Below, one piece after another: positions 17,618-25,989 of a DNA stretch of 64,000 nt (positions within the stretch are counted from its first letter, which is position 1; each line of letters begins with the position of its first letter). A program made the translations under genes and the position numbers. The stretch lies in assembly GCF_965229315.1 (NCBI RefSeq), contig NZ_CBDDJA010000002.1, forward strand, positions 2,666,001 through 2,730,000, written 5' to 3'. The stretch comes from Pelomonas sp965229315 (GTDB lineage Bacteria; Pseudomonadota; Gammaproteobacteria; Burkholderiales; Burkholderiaceae_C). A model generated the notes under the pieces. It saw only the letters and a list, made by a program, of their open reading frames with translations, was not told the DNA's origin and did not search any database.

Positions 17618-18547
17618 ATGCCCGCCCCGCCCATCCGCCTGCCGTCGCTGGACGCCTTGCTCGCCTTCGATGCCATTGCCCGCACCGGCAGCTTCGAGGC
17701 CGCTGCCGCGGAGCTGGCCTTGAGCGCCAGCGCGGTGGCCAAGCGCGTCGCCGGGCTGGAGGAGCGGCTGGGCGAGCCGCTGCTACTGCGCCAGCCGCCC
17801 AAGGCCCTGGCACTGACGCCGGCCGGCCACGAATACCTGCCCCAGGTGCGCCAGGTGCTGGCGCTGCTGCAGGCCATGCCGCTGCACCAGCGCATCAGCA
17901 CGCGGCGCGAGCGGCTGCGCGTCAGCGCCACGCCCACCTTCGCCCGCCAGTTGCTCGTGCCGGCCCTGCCCGGCTTCGCCGCCTTGCATCCGCACATCGA
18001 GCTGGAGCTGACGCTGTCGGTGCCGCTGCTGGCCGAGGGCGATGCGGGTGCCGACCTGGAGATCCGCCACGGCGCCGTGCCGGACGAGATCGCGCCGGCC
18101 CAGGTGCTGCTGCGCGACCGGCTGACGCCGCTGGCCGCGCCGGCGCTGCTGGCCGCCCACGCTCCGCTGCGCGAGCCCGCCGACTTGCTGGCCCTGCCGC
18201 TGCTGCGCACGCCGCTTCAGCCCTGGGCGCCGTGGCTGCGCGCCGCCGGCCTGGCCGACGCGCCAGAGCCCGATGCCGGCCCCCGCCTCGTCGACCTGGG
18301 CTTGGTGCTGGCCGCAGCCTTGGCCGGCCAGGGCGTGGCGCTGGCGCGGCTGAGCCTGGCCAGGCACGAGCTGGCCGAGGGGCGCCTCGTGCAGCCGTTC
18401 GCGCTGACGGTGCCGGCCGAGCGCAGTTACGGGCTGGTCTGCCACCGCCCGGGGCCGGCGACGCAGGCGTTCGCGGACTGGCTGCATGCGCACTGCCGCG
18501 CGCTTGAGCTGGCGTGCCTGGCGGAAAACTCTTCCGCCGCCGCCTGA
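17618..18547 (+). CDS. LysR-family transcriptional regulator
   Basis: A 309-residue regulator: N-terminal winged helix-turn-helix (LDALLAFDAIARTGSFEAAA, then LSASAVAKRVAGLEERLG) and a periplasmic-binding-like effector domain from about residue 90 (RLRVSATPTFARQLLVP). It resembles the GcvA-like group. It probably controls the divergent serine hydrolase; an imperfect dyad TGCG-N6-CGCA at 17551-17564 in the shared gap is a weak operator candidate. The downstream hydroxy-acid oxidase starts 68 bases on and could be a further target. Confidence 0.9.
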   Translation: MPAPPIRLPSLDALLAFDAIARTGSFEAAAAELALSASAVAKRVAGLEERLGEPLLLRQPPKALALTPAGHEYLPQVRQVLALLQAMPLHQRISTRRERLRVSATPTFARQLLVPALPGFAALHPHIELELTLSVPLLAEGDAGADLEIRHGAVPDEIAPAQVLLRDRLTPLAAPALLAAHAPLREPADLLALPLLRTPLQPWAPWLRAAGLADAPEPDAGPRLVDLGLVLAAALAGQGVALARLSLARHELAEGRLVQPFALTVPAERSYGLVCHRPGPATQAFADWLHAHCRALELACLAENSSAAA

Positions 18548-18615
18548 GGTTTTTTCCGGCGCGCGCCGGCGCGGCCGGGCCTAGCATCGCGGACCTCCCC
18601 GTCACCTGCGCCGCC

Positions 18616-19779
18616 ATGCCCGTCATCACCTGCATCGAAGACCTCCGCGCCCTTGCCGAGAAGCGCGTGCCGCGCATGTTCTACGACTACGCCGACTCGG
18701 GTTCCTGGACGGAGACCACCTACCGCGCCAACGAGAGCGACTTCCAGGCCATCAAGCTGCGCCAGCGCGTGGCCGTCAACATGGAAGGCCGCAGCACCGC
18801 CGTGACGATGGTGGGCCAGGCCGCGACGATGCCCGTGGCCATCGCGCCGGTGGGCCTGACCGGCATGCAGCACGCCGACGGCGAGATCCATGCGGCGCGC
18901 GCGGCCGAGAAGTTCGGCATCCCGTTCACGCTCTCCACGATGAGCATCTGCTCCATCGAGGACGTGGCCGAGCACACCACGGCGCCGTTCTGGTTCCAGC
19001 TCTACATGATGCGCGACCGCGACGCGATGGCGCGCATGATCGACCGCTGCAAGGCCGCCAAGTGCTCGGCGCTGGTGCTGACGCTGGACCTGCAGGTCAT
19101 CGGCCAGCGCCACAAGGACTTGAAGAACGGCCTCACCGCGCCGCCGCGGCCCACGCTGGCCAACCTCTTGAACCTGGCCACCAAGCCGCGCTGGGTGCTG
19201 GGCATGGCCGGGACCCGCCGCCACACCTTCCGCAACCTGGTGGGCCATGTGAAGGGCGTCAGCGACATGCGGTCGCTGTCGGCGTGGACGAACGAGCAGT
19301 TCGACCCGCGGCTGAGCTGGGCGGACATCGCCTGGGTCAAGGAGCGCTGGGGCGGCAAGCTGATCCTGAAGGGCATCATGGAAGCGGAAGACGCCAGGCT
19401 GGCCGTGCAGGCCGGCGCGGACGCCATCGTCGTCAGCAACCACGGCGGCCGGCAGCTCGACGGCGCGCCCAGCAGCATCCATGCGCTGCCGGCCATCGCG
19501 GCCGAGGTGGGGTCGCTGAACTCGAACTGCGAGGTGTGGATGGACGGCGGCATCCGCTCGGGCCAGGACGTGCTGAAGGCCTGGGCGCTGGGCGCGCGCG
19601 GCACGATGATCGGCCGCGCGATGGCCTACGGGCTGGGCGCGATGGGCGAGGCGGGCGTGACGAAGGCGCTGCAGATCCTGCACAAGGAACTGGACGTGAC
19701 CATGGCCTTCTGCGGCCACACGCAGCTGACGAACGTGACGCGCGACATCCTCGTGCCCGGCACCTACCCGACGGCCTGA
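18616..19779 (+). CDS. FMN-dependent alpha-hydroxy-acid oxidase (LldD-like)
   Basis: A 387-residue TIM-barrel flavoenzyme that oxidises L-lactate or a related 2-hydroxy acid. Landmarks: FYDYADSGSWTE near the N-terminus, the MPVAIAPVGLTGM strand, WFQLYM, catalytic His in VVSNHGGRQLDGA, and WMDGGIRSGQDVLKA for FMN phosphate binding. Length and motifs agree with L-lactate dehydrogenase LldD, but (S)-mandelate or glycolate oxidase cannot be excluded, so no symbol is given. ATG at 18616. A strong inverted repeat follows the stop. Confidence 0.9.
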   Translation: MPVITCIEDLRALAEKRVPRMFYDYADSGSWTETTYRANESDFQAIKLRQRVAVNMEGRSTAVTMVGQAATMPVAIAPVGLTGMQHADGEIHAARAAEKFGIPFTLSTMSICSIEDVAEHTTAPFWFQLYMMRDRDAMARMIDRCKAAKCSALVLTLDLQVIGQRHKDLKNGLTAPPRPTLANLLNLATKPRWVLGMAGTRRHTFRNLVGHVKGVSDMRSLSAWTNEQFDPRLSWADIAWVKERWGGKLILKGIMEAEDARLAVQAGADAIVVSNHGGRQLDGAPSSIHALPAIAAEVGSLNSNCEVWMDGGIRSGQDVLKAWALGARGTMIGRAMAYGLGAMGEAGVTKALQILHKELDVTMAFCGHTQLTNVTRDILVPGTYPTA

Positions 19780-19807
19780 ACGGCCGGCGAGTTGCGCGCC
19801 ACAAAAG

Positions 19808-19842
19808 AACAAGGCCCTCGGGCGATGCCTGAGGGCCTTGTT
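19808..19842. terminator. Bidirectional terminator
   Basis: Perfect 12-bp inverted repeat AACAAGGCCCTC / GAGGGCCTTGTT with an 11-base loop, between convergent genes. On the minus strand it runs into TTGTTCTTTTGT, on the plus strand into TTGTTCGTTG, so it can serve both. Confidence 0.85.
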
Positions 19843-19858
19843 CGTTGCCGGGTTCGGT

Positions 19859-22564
19859 TCAGCGCGGCTTGAGCGTGACCTCGAGCTTTTCCAGCTCGGT
19901 CCGGTTGCCGGCGGAGACCGTGCCGGTGAACTGGACCCCGAAGCCGCCGGCGGTGCTGGCCGCGGTCGGCAGCGTCGCCGAGAAGTGGATCTCGTGGGGC
20001 AGCTTGTAGCCGGCCTGCGTGTTGTTCTGCGCCGAGCTGGTCGTCACGTCGGCCGTCAGCACGTTGCCCACCAGCTTGAACACCACGTGCGTGCCCGGCG
20101 TGAACACCGAGCTCTCGACATAGGCCCCGGGCAGGATCGTCCGGTTGCCGTTCACATACTCAAGCATCGACACGCGCACCGAGTTGCCGGAGGACGGGAT
20201 GGGCTGGTTGCCGTTCAGCGGGTCGCTCGCCAGGCGCTGAAAGCGCAGCGCATAGCCGGTCTGCGTGAGCGGGTCCCACTTGATGTAGACCTCCAGGTAC
20301 TGATCCGTCGCGCTGCCGAAGCCCTGGCCGGCGATCTTCTCCGGCGTCAGGTCCAGCGCCAGCGTCATGTCCGAGTACGACCCCTGCGGCTGGTACAGCA
20401 GGCGCGCCCCCTGGGTGGCGGTGATCAGCCCGGCCACGCCCAGCGCACCGTCCCGGTCGCCGACGACGTAGGCCCAGGGCGCCGCGTTGGACGGCACCCA
20501 GGCCTGGTTCACGTCGGTCGGCTTGATCGTGTCCGCGTACCAGACATCGGGCTGGTTGAGCGCATGGCCCGTCCAGGTGATGTTGGCGAAGTTGGTGGCG
20601 ATGACGTTGGGATGGGTCACGTCCGCCGCCACGATGGCGCGCGGGATGGACACCTCGATGGCACTCGTGGCCGCCGCGCTGAACTCGTAGCGGGGCGTGA
20701 TGACGGCGGTCAGGTACTTGCCGATGTCGCCGGCGGACAGGCGGTAGTTCTTGTACGGCTCGTTGCGCGTCGTGACGGCCACCTGCACGGCCTTGTCGCC
20801 TGGCGCGTTGCCGCGGTACCAGGTGATGGTGGACCAGTCGGTGAACTCCGGGTGGTCGTACACCAGCTGCAGCCCGGCCATGTCGGCGCTGATGGCGATG
20901 GACGGCGTGCCCATGACGACGGGCGCGTTGACCGTGGTGGGCCGCACGTTCAGCGTCGCCTGCGCGACCAGGCCGTTCGGCGCGGTCGCCCTGACGACGG
21001 TGTCGATGATGCGGCCCGTGGCGTTCAGCTTGGCGCGCAGGTGCAGCTTGCCGTCGCCGTTGTTGGGCAGCAGCGTGAACAGCTCGGTGTCGTAGTCGAA
21101 CTTGATCGCATCGAACGCAAACCCGTCCGCAGGCGTGAAGGCCGGCGTGACGACCACCTCGTTGGCCGGGTTGTCCGACTGCACGGCCGCGGCGTTGACA
21201 CCCAGCGTCATCTTGAACGCGGTGTCGTTCTTCTGCTGCTGGCGCGACGGGTCCCAGCCGTCAGAGCCCTTGAGCAGGTTGTAGACGTTGTACTCCGCGC
21301 CGACCTTGAAGATCTTCAGCGCCTCGGCACTCAGCACCTGCGTGACCTGCGGGTTCTGCGGGTCGAACACCACCGGCGTGCCGTCGGCGTAGAGGTTGTT
21401 GTAGACGTACTGCTTGACGTCCGGGCGCTGGATGTTCTCCCAGCGGATTTCTTCCTTGGGGCCCTTGAAGGTGTTGTCGATCAGCGCCCAGTTGCCACCG
21501 CTCTTGGCGAACCAGAAGGTGGGGCTGTCGTTGAAGAAATTGAAGGTCGACTTCAGGAAGACGGCGATCGTGGACGAGCCGCCGAAGGAGGGATGGCTGC
21601 CGTAGAAATCGAACGTGCAGTTCTCGAACACGTTGATGCCGCCGCCGGCAATGGCGTCGTCGGTCAGCTGGAAGTAGGAGTTCTTGAAGTAGGCCCTGGC
21701 CGGACTGATCGCAATCAGGTTCAGGAAGCTGACGAAGCGCACGTTCTCGAAGTAGACGCGGTCCAGCGTGCCGCCGGCGGACGTGATGGTCTGGGCCTGC
21801 ACGCGCGCGTCGCCGCGGCGGGGCACGTTCTTCGACGGGTCGCGCGGGAACACCAGGTCCACCGACGTGTAGTTGGCGATCGTCAGGTGGTAGGCCGAGA
21901 AGCCGGTGCCGATGCCGATGACGTTCCAGTTGCCGTTGGCGCCCATGGTCTGGCCGCGGTTGCCGGCGATGCGCACGTCGTCCGCGTTGGACGTGAGGCC
22001 GCGGAAGGTCAGGCCGGACTGCGTGAACGAGATGCCCACCAGGCCCGGGTGCTCCGGCGTGTTGGCGTTGTTCACGTCCTTGTAGTCGTCGGTCCAGTAG
22101 ACGCCGGGCGTGAAGTTCACGGTGGCGTTGTTGGGGATGTTGGCGGCCTTCAGCTCCTGCAGCGTCCTGAAGGTGAACGCATTGCGCCGGCTCTCATCCA
22201 GGTAGGCATCGACGACCACGTTGGACGCCGACAGCGGGACGAACTTGGCCTTCAGCGCGAGCTGCGCCTTGACCTTGTCGTGCGCGAAGTCCCACATGGT
22301 GCCCTGGCCCGCATCGGCGACGAACCAGCCGACGAAGTAGGTGTTGGCGCCGCGGTCGGGCTTCACGGGCGGCGTCAGCAGCGCCTGGTCGATGACCTGC
22401 ACCTGGCTGACGGTGCCTTCCACGTCGAAGGTCACGGCGTGCGAGAGGCCGGGCTCGGTCTTGGCCGCCTCGCTGCCGGAGCCGCAAGCCGCCAGCAGCG
22501 TCAACAGGAAGGCGAGGAACATGCGGGCGAGGGAGGAGCCCCGGACTTGGCGGACGGCGCTCAT
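19859..22564 (-). CDS. Large lipoprotein with pectin-lyase-like beta-helix
   Basis: A 901-residue predicted surface or periplasmic lipoprotein. The signal ends FLAFLLTLLAACGSGSE (lipidated Cys27). About residues 100-400 read as a right-handed parallel beta-helix: successive short strands such as GLTFRGLTSNADDVRIAG, YFENVRFVSFLNLIAI, YFKNSYFQLTDDAI and NVFENCTFDFYG, typical of pectate lyases and pectin methylesterases. The middle holds Ig-like beta segments and the last 200 residues a lectin-like jelly roll (MTLALDLTPEKI...LEVYIKWDP). No complete catalytic signature of a named polysaccharide lyase was recognised, so enzyme class is open. ATG 22564 is chosen for the signal peptide and a GGAAAG upstream. 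A long leader carries a KdgR-like operator at the likely promoter. Confidence 0.75.
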   Translation of the reverse strand: MSAVRQVRGSSLARMFLAFLLTLLAACGSGSEAAKTEPGLSHAVTFDVEGTVSQVQVIDQALLTPPVKPDRGANTYFVGWFVADAGQGTMWDFAHDKVKAQLALKAKFVPLSASNVVVDAYLDESRRNAFTFRTLQELKAANIPNNATVNFTPGVYWTDDYKDVNNANTPEHPGLVGISFTQSGLTFRGLTSNADDVRIAGNRGQTMGANGNWNVIGIGTGFSAYHLTIANYTSVDLVFPRDPSKNVPRRGDARVQAQTITSAGGTLDRVYFENVRFVSFLNLIAISPARAYFKNSYFQLTDDAIAGGGINVFENCTFDFYGSHPSFGGSSTIAVFLKSTFNFFNDSPTFWFAKSGGNWALIDNTFKGPKEEIRWENIQRPDVKQYVYNNLYADGTPVVFDPQNPQVTQVLSAEALKIFKVGAEYNVYNLLKGSDGWDPSRQQQKNDTAFKMTLGVNAAAVQSDNPANEVVVTPAFTPADGFAFDAIKFDYDTELFTLLPNNGDGKLHLRAKLNATGRIIDTVVRATAPNGLVAQATLNVRPTTVNAPVVMGTPSIAISADMAGLQLVYDHPEFTDWSTITWYRGNAPGDKAVQVAVTTRNEPYKNYRLSAGDIGKYLTAVITPRYEFSAAATSAIEVSIPRAIVAADVTHPNVIATNFANITWTGHALNQPDVWYADTIKPTDVNQAWVPSNAAPWAYVVGDRDGALGVAGLITATQGARLLYQPQGSYSDMTLALDLTPEKIAGQGFGSATDQYLEVYIKWDPLTQTGYALRFQRLASDPLNGNQPIPSSGNSVRVSMLEYVNGNRTILPGAYVESSVFTPGTHVVFKLVGNVLTADVTTSSAQNNTQAGYKLPHEIHFSATLPTAASTAGGFGVQFTGTVSAGNRTELEKLEVTLKPR

Positions 22565-22785
22565 GACGCGCTTTCCAGGGGGGAGCGGGCGATGGCAGCG
22601 GGCCGGGCCGCCGAACGCAGGGACGGGGGGCACTTCTTCATGGTCTTGTCTCCGTATCGTTTGGGTGGAATCCAGGCGGACGGCAGGCGTCCACCAGCGG
22701 ACCGGAACAGCTCAAGGCCGGCCGCGACGAAGGCGGGCTGTCGGCTGCGGAGGTGCCGTTGGCGCGCGATGAATCATCAAGATTG

Positions 22786-22835
22786 ACTATATCGACAGGT
22801 TTCTGAAATGAAATGGTGGTTCATAAATCAGAAAC
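22786..22835 (-). promoter_or_regulatory. Predicted promoter with KdgR-like operator
   Basis: On the minus strand TTTCAT (plus 22808-22813), 16-base spacer, TATAGT (plus 22786-22791). The 19 bases 22807-22825 fit 17 of 19 positions of the enterobacterial KdgR consensus AATRAAAYRNYRTTTYATT. An outer 8-bp dyad GTTTCTGA / TCAGAAAC (22799-22806, 22828-22835) brackets it. The operator covers the -35, fitting repression of the beta-helix lipoprotein gene. The region is visibly less GC-rich than its surroundings. Confidence 0.5.
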
Positions 22836-22979
22836 ACCGTTTCGCAAAATGCCGCAAGCCTGTATAAGCGCCGCCCGATGGCGGCCAGCGACAGGCCCAC
22901 GTCGCGCACCGCGCCCCGTGCGGGCATGACATGTGGCCGCCGCCACATGGCCCGGTTAGGCTGGCGGCAGGAGGACTCC

Positions 22980-24137
22980 ATGCGCAAAAACCGACTTGCG
23001 TGCCTGTTGGCCGCACTGCCGCTGCTGGCTGCGGCGGCTCCAGCCCCACTGCCATCGCGCACGGCCATCGATGACGAGGTCGCGCGGCTGATGGCCGCCA
23101 CGCAAGCCCGGGGCATCGCCGTGGCCGTCATCGAAGACGGCCAGGTGCGGCATGTGCGCGCCTACGGCCAGCGCAATGCCGCGGGCGAGCCGCTGCTGCA
23201 GGACACGGTGATGTACGGCGCATCGCTGACGAAGGCGGTGTTCGCGTACACGGTGATGCAGCTCGTCGAGGCCGGCAAGCTGGACCTGGACCGGCCGCTG
23301 GCCGCCTACCTCGACAAGCCGCTGCCGGACTACCCCGACGACCGCCGCTACGGCCCCTGGTCGGGGCTGGCCGGCGACGCGCGCTGGCGCCAGCTGACGG
23401 CGCGCATGCTGCTGACGCACAGCAGCGGCTTCGCCAACTTCGCCTTCCTGGAGCCCGACGGCCGGCTGCGCATGCACTTCGACCCCGGCACGCGCTATGC
23501 GTACTCCGGCGAGGGCCTGATCCTGCTGCAGTTCGTGCTGGAACAAGGCCTGGGGCTGGACCTGGGCGCCGAGATGCAGCGCCGGGTGTTCGACCGGTTC
23601 GGCATGACGCGCACCAGCATGACCTGGCGCGCCGACTTCGCCGCCAACCTCGCCGACGGCTGGACGGAAGACGGCAAGGCGGAACCGCACGACCCGCGCA
23701 GCAAGGTGCGCGCGGCCGGCTCCATGGACACCACCATCGCCGACATGGCGCGGCTGGCCGCGGGCGTCATCGACGGCGAAGGCCTGTCGGCCCGGGGCGC
23801 CGCCGCGATGACGCAGCCCGGCCTGCCGATCACGACGGCGTCGCAGTTCCCGACCTTCCAACCCGAGCTGCCGCTGGCGGAGCGGCGCACGGACCTCGCC
23901 GCGGGGCTGGGCGTGGTCACCTTCCTCGGGCCGCAGGGGCCGGGCTTCTACAAGGGCGGGCACAACGACAGCACCGGCAACACCTGGGTCTGCGTGAAGC
24001 CCGGGAAACGCTGCGTCGTCATCCTCGCCAACGACGTGCGCGCCGAACGCGCCTTCCCGGCGCTGGTGCGCTTCATCCTCGGCGAGACCGGCGTGCCCTG
24101 GCGCTGGGAGTACGGCGGGCTGCCGTTCGTCGAGTGA
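22980..24137 (+). CDS. Serine hydrolase, beta-lactamase family, secreted
   Basis: A 385-residue exported hydrolase: signal peptide MRKNRLACLLAALPLLAAAAPA, then SxxK motif in YGASLTKAVFAY, YxG-type second motif YAYSGEG, and a C-terminal KGGHNDSTGN that stands for the KTG/HxG element. Substrate not predictable. ATG 22980 preceded by AGGAGG. It is divergent from the beta-helix lipoprotein gene, with a 415-base gap that contains the KdgR-like site and a short AT-richer patch. Paralogous in family, but not closely similar, to the hydrolase at 16325. Confidence 0.87.
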   Translation: MRKNRLACLLAALPLLAAAAPAPLPSRTAIDDEVARLMAATQARGIAVAVIEDGQVRHVRAYGQRNAAGEPLLQDTVMYGASLTKAVFAYTVMQLVEAGKLDLDRPLAAYLDKPLPDYPDDRRYGPWSGLAGDARWRQLTARMLLTHSSGFANFAFLEPDGRLRMHFDPGTRYAYSGEGLILLQFVLEQGLGLDLGAEMQRRVFDRFGMTRTSMTWRADFAANLADGWTEDGKAEPHDPRSKVRAAGSMDTTIADMARLAAGVIDGEGLSARGAAAMTQPGLPITTASQFPTFQPELPLAERRTDLAAGLGVVTFLGPQGPGFYKGGHNDSTGNTWVCVKPGKRCVVILANDVRAERAFPALVRFILGETGVPWRWEYGGLPFVE

Positions 24138-24411
24138 CAGGCAGCCGCGCCGGACACCCCCACGGTCGCGCAGCGCCGGGTTTCAACCCCTAGTGCGGCG
24201 CTTGTCCAGCGCCTTGAGGACGTAGACCGCCAGCCGCTGCGGAACGCAATCAACCTTGATGACTTAACCGGGCGCCAGTCCCTTCGATTGCGGATGGTTC
24301 CGCGTCGGGTAGCGGCGCACGATGCGGCCGCGCCGAGAGCGAATGCTCCGGCACGACCGCCGGGGGAAACCGCCTCCGTCGGCCCTGCAGTCGACTCAAG
24401 GAGACATCCCC
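24138..24411. other. Intergenic region with imperfect inverted repeat
   Basis: No gene seen. CGGAACGCAATC (24240-24251) and GATTGCGGATGGTTCCG (24286-24302) form an imperfect dyad with a five-base bulge, about 110 bases upstream of the papain-family peptidase gene. It could be a terminator remnant or an operator; no T-tract. Confidence 0.35.
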
Positions 24412-25515
24412 ATGGCACTCGAAAAAATGGACCCCGCCGCGCTGCAAAGCGCTGTGGCACAGGCGGGTGAGAACTGGCAGGCGGGCGCGACCAGCGTGTC
24501 CGAGCTGTCCGACCAAGACAAGCGCCTGCGGCTGGGCGCGATCCCGCCGGGCGGCGAGACCGAGCTGATGGCGCGCGAGAGCGCAGCCGCGGCCAACCGC
24601 AACGCAGACGCCGCACTGTCCGGGGTGGGCGCACCGGCGTCCTACGACCTGCGCAACGTCGGTGGCAAGAACTTCGTCACCGCGGTCAAGGACCAGGGTT
24701 CGTGCGGCTCCTGCGTGGCCTTCGGCAGCCTGGCCACCGTGGAGGGCACGTTCCGCGTGCAGCGCGGCGACGCGACGCTGGCGGTCGACCTCTCCGAGGC
24801 GCACCTGTTCTATTGCATCGCGCGCGCCCAGGGCCGCAACTGCAACAACGGCTGGTGGTGCGACAAGGGGCTGGACGCCTGCAAGACCGATGGCGTCGTC
24901 GACGAGGCCTGCTACCCGTACACGGCGGGCGACCAGAACTGCAGCAACCGCTGCGCCGACTGGCAGAACCGCCTGACCAAGATCGGCGGCTGGCACGCCA
25001 TCGGCAGCGCGGCCGACATGAAGACCTGGCTGTCCACGCGCGGCCCGCTGTCGGCCGCATTCACCGTCTACAACGACTTCTTCTCGTACAAGAGCGGCGT
25101 CTACCGCCATGTCAGCGGCGCGCTCGCCGGCGGCCACTGCGTCTGCGTCGTCGGCTACAACGATGCCGGCGGATACTGGATCTGCAAGAACAGCTGGGGC
25201 GCCGGCTGGGGCGCGCAGGGCTTCTTCAACATCGCCTACGGCGAATGCGGCATCGACGCGCAGATGTGGGCCGTCGACAGCGTGGCGGAGACCGGCTGGC
25301 TGAACGGCCGCAAGGTGCTGGGCCTGTGGGCTATCGACCAGGATCGCAACGCCTGGGTCTACCTGGACGGCAACATCGGCTGGCGGCGCATCGCGTTCGA
25401 CAACGACAACATCTTCATGGACCTGCTGACGATGCTGTCCAGCGCCAAGCTGACCAAGAGCGCGGTGAACGTCTTCCAGGAAGGCGGCATCATCAAGCAG
25501 GTCTACGTGTTCTGA
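24412..25515 (+). CDS. Papain-family (C1A) cysteine peptidase with C-terminal WV/GW module
   Basis: A 367-residue cysteine protease. Residues 1-75 form a charged, helical, propeptide-like segment with no signal peptide. The papain domain (about 76-290) has Gln95 and nucleophile Cys101 in DQGSCGSCVAFG, His242 in GGHCVCVVGYN and Asn260 in CKNSWGAGWG; the usual Trp after the nucleophile is Val. Eight or more other cysteines could form disulfides. Residues about 297-367 are an extra module (KVLGLWAIDQDRNAWVYLDG...GWRRI...QVYVF) that recurs in the next gene. ATG 24412 has AAGGAGA upstream. First of three genes ending with a chagasin-type inhibitor, which suggests a controlled or toxic protease. 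Location is unclear without an export signal. Confidence 0.88.
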   Translation: MALEKMDPAALQSAVAQAGENWQAGATSVSELSDQDKRLRLGAIPPGGETELMARESAAAANRNADAALSGVGAPASYDLRNVGGKNFVTAVKDQGSCGSCVAFGSLATVEGTFRVQRGDATLAVDLSEAHLFYCIARAQGRNCNNGWWCDKGLDACKTDGVVDEACYPYTAGDQNCSNRCADWQNRLTKIGGWHAIGSAADMKTWLSTRGPLSAAFTVYNDFFSYKSGVYRHVSGALAGGHCVCVVGYNDAGGYWICKNSWGAGWGAQGFFNIAYGECGIDAQMWAVDSVAETGWLNGRKVLGLWAIDQDRNAWVYLDGNIGWRRIAFDNDNIFMDLLTMLSSAKLTKSAVNVFQEGGIIKQVYVF

Positions 25516-25528
25516 ACGGGAGGCCCGC

Positions 25529-25984
25529 ATGAGCAACAACGACTGTGGCTGCGGCGGCCAGCGTTCCTTGGCGAACGCCGGCGTGCCCGCCCTCGATCCC
25601 CCGCAAGTTCAAGCAACTCTGGAAGGAAACACCATGAGCGACCAGGTTCCCACACTGCTCCCGCCGTCGGCCGACGGCTCCACCGGCGGCGGCGCCGGCG
25701 CGTCGGACGCCGCCCCCACGATGACGCCGGACACGCTGAACGCCGCGGTCGGCGGCCTCACCGCCTGGAACAACGACAAGCGCGTCACGGCGCTGTGGGG
25801 CATGAACCAGAACCGCAATGCCTGGGTCCACATCAACGGCGTCGGATGGAAGAAGCTGGCCAACAACTCCGACAGCGCGGTCATGGCGCTGACGCTGCTG
25901 GGCGCGCACGCCAAGCAGACCCAGACGACCTACAACTACCGCGACGAGGCGGACGGCATGATCCACGAGGCCTACGTCTGGTAG
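25529..25984 (+). CDS. Small protein carrying the peptidase's C-terminal module
   Basis: A 151-residue protein, not in a family I recognise. The N-terminus MSNNDCGCGGQRSLANAG has a Cys-Gly cluster; residues 36-75 are a Gly/Ala/Pro/Ser linker; residues 80-151 (RVTALWGMNQNRNAWVHING-GWKKL...HEAYVW) align with residues 300-367 of the upstream peptidase, roughly 24 identities in 68 positions by eye. Two starts are plausible: ATG 25529 (GGGAGG upstream, used here) and ATG 25634 (GGAAGGA upstream), giving 116 residues. It begins 14 bases after the peptidase stop and five bases before the inhibitor gene. It could be a substrate, adaptor or chaperone for the peptidase; this is inference. Confidence 0.75.
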   Translation: MSNNDCGCGGQRSLANAGVPALDPPQVQATLEGNTMSDQVPTLLPPSADGSTGGGAGASDAAPTMTPDTLNAAVGGLTAWNNDKRVTALWGMNQNRNAWVHINGVGWKKLANNSDSAVMALTLLGAHAKQTQTTYNYRDEADGMIHEAYVW

Positions 25985-25989
25985 ACGCC

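Noticed and set aside
19838..22786. 982-codon plus-strand open frame opposite the beta-helix lipoprotein
   Set aside because: Val/Arg/Gly/His-rich antisense frame typical of high GC; the minus-strand protein has signal peptide and domains.
16325..24137. The two serine hydrolases as true beta-lactamases
   Set aside because: SxxK and Tyr motifs are shared by many esterases and peptidases; nothing marks resistance.
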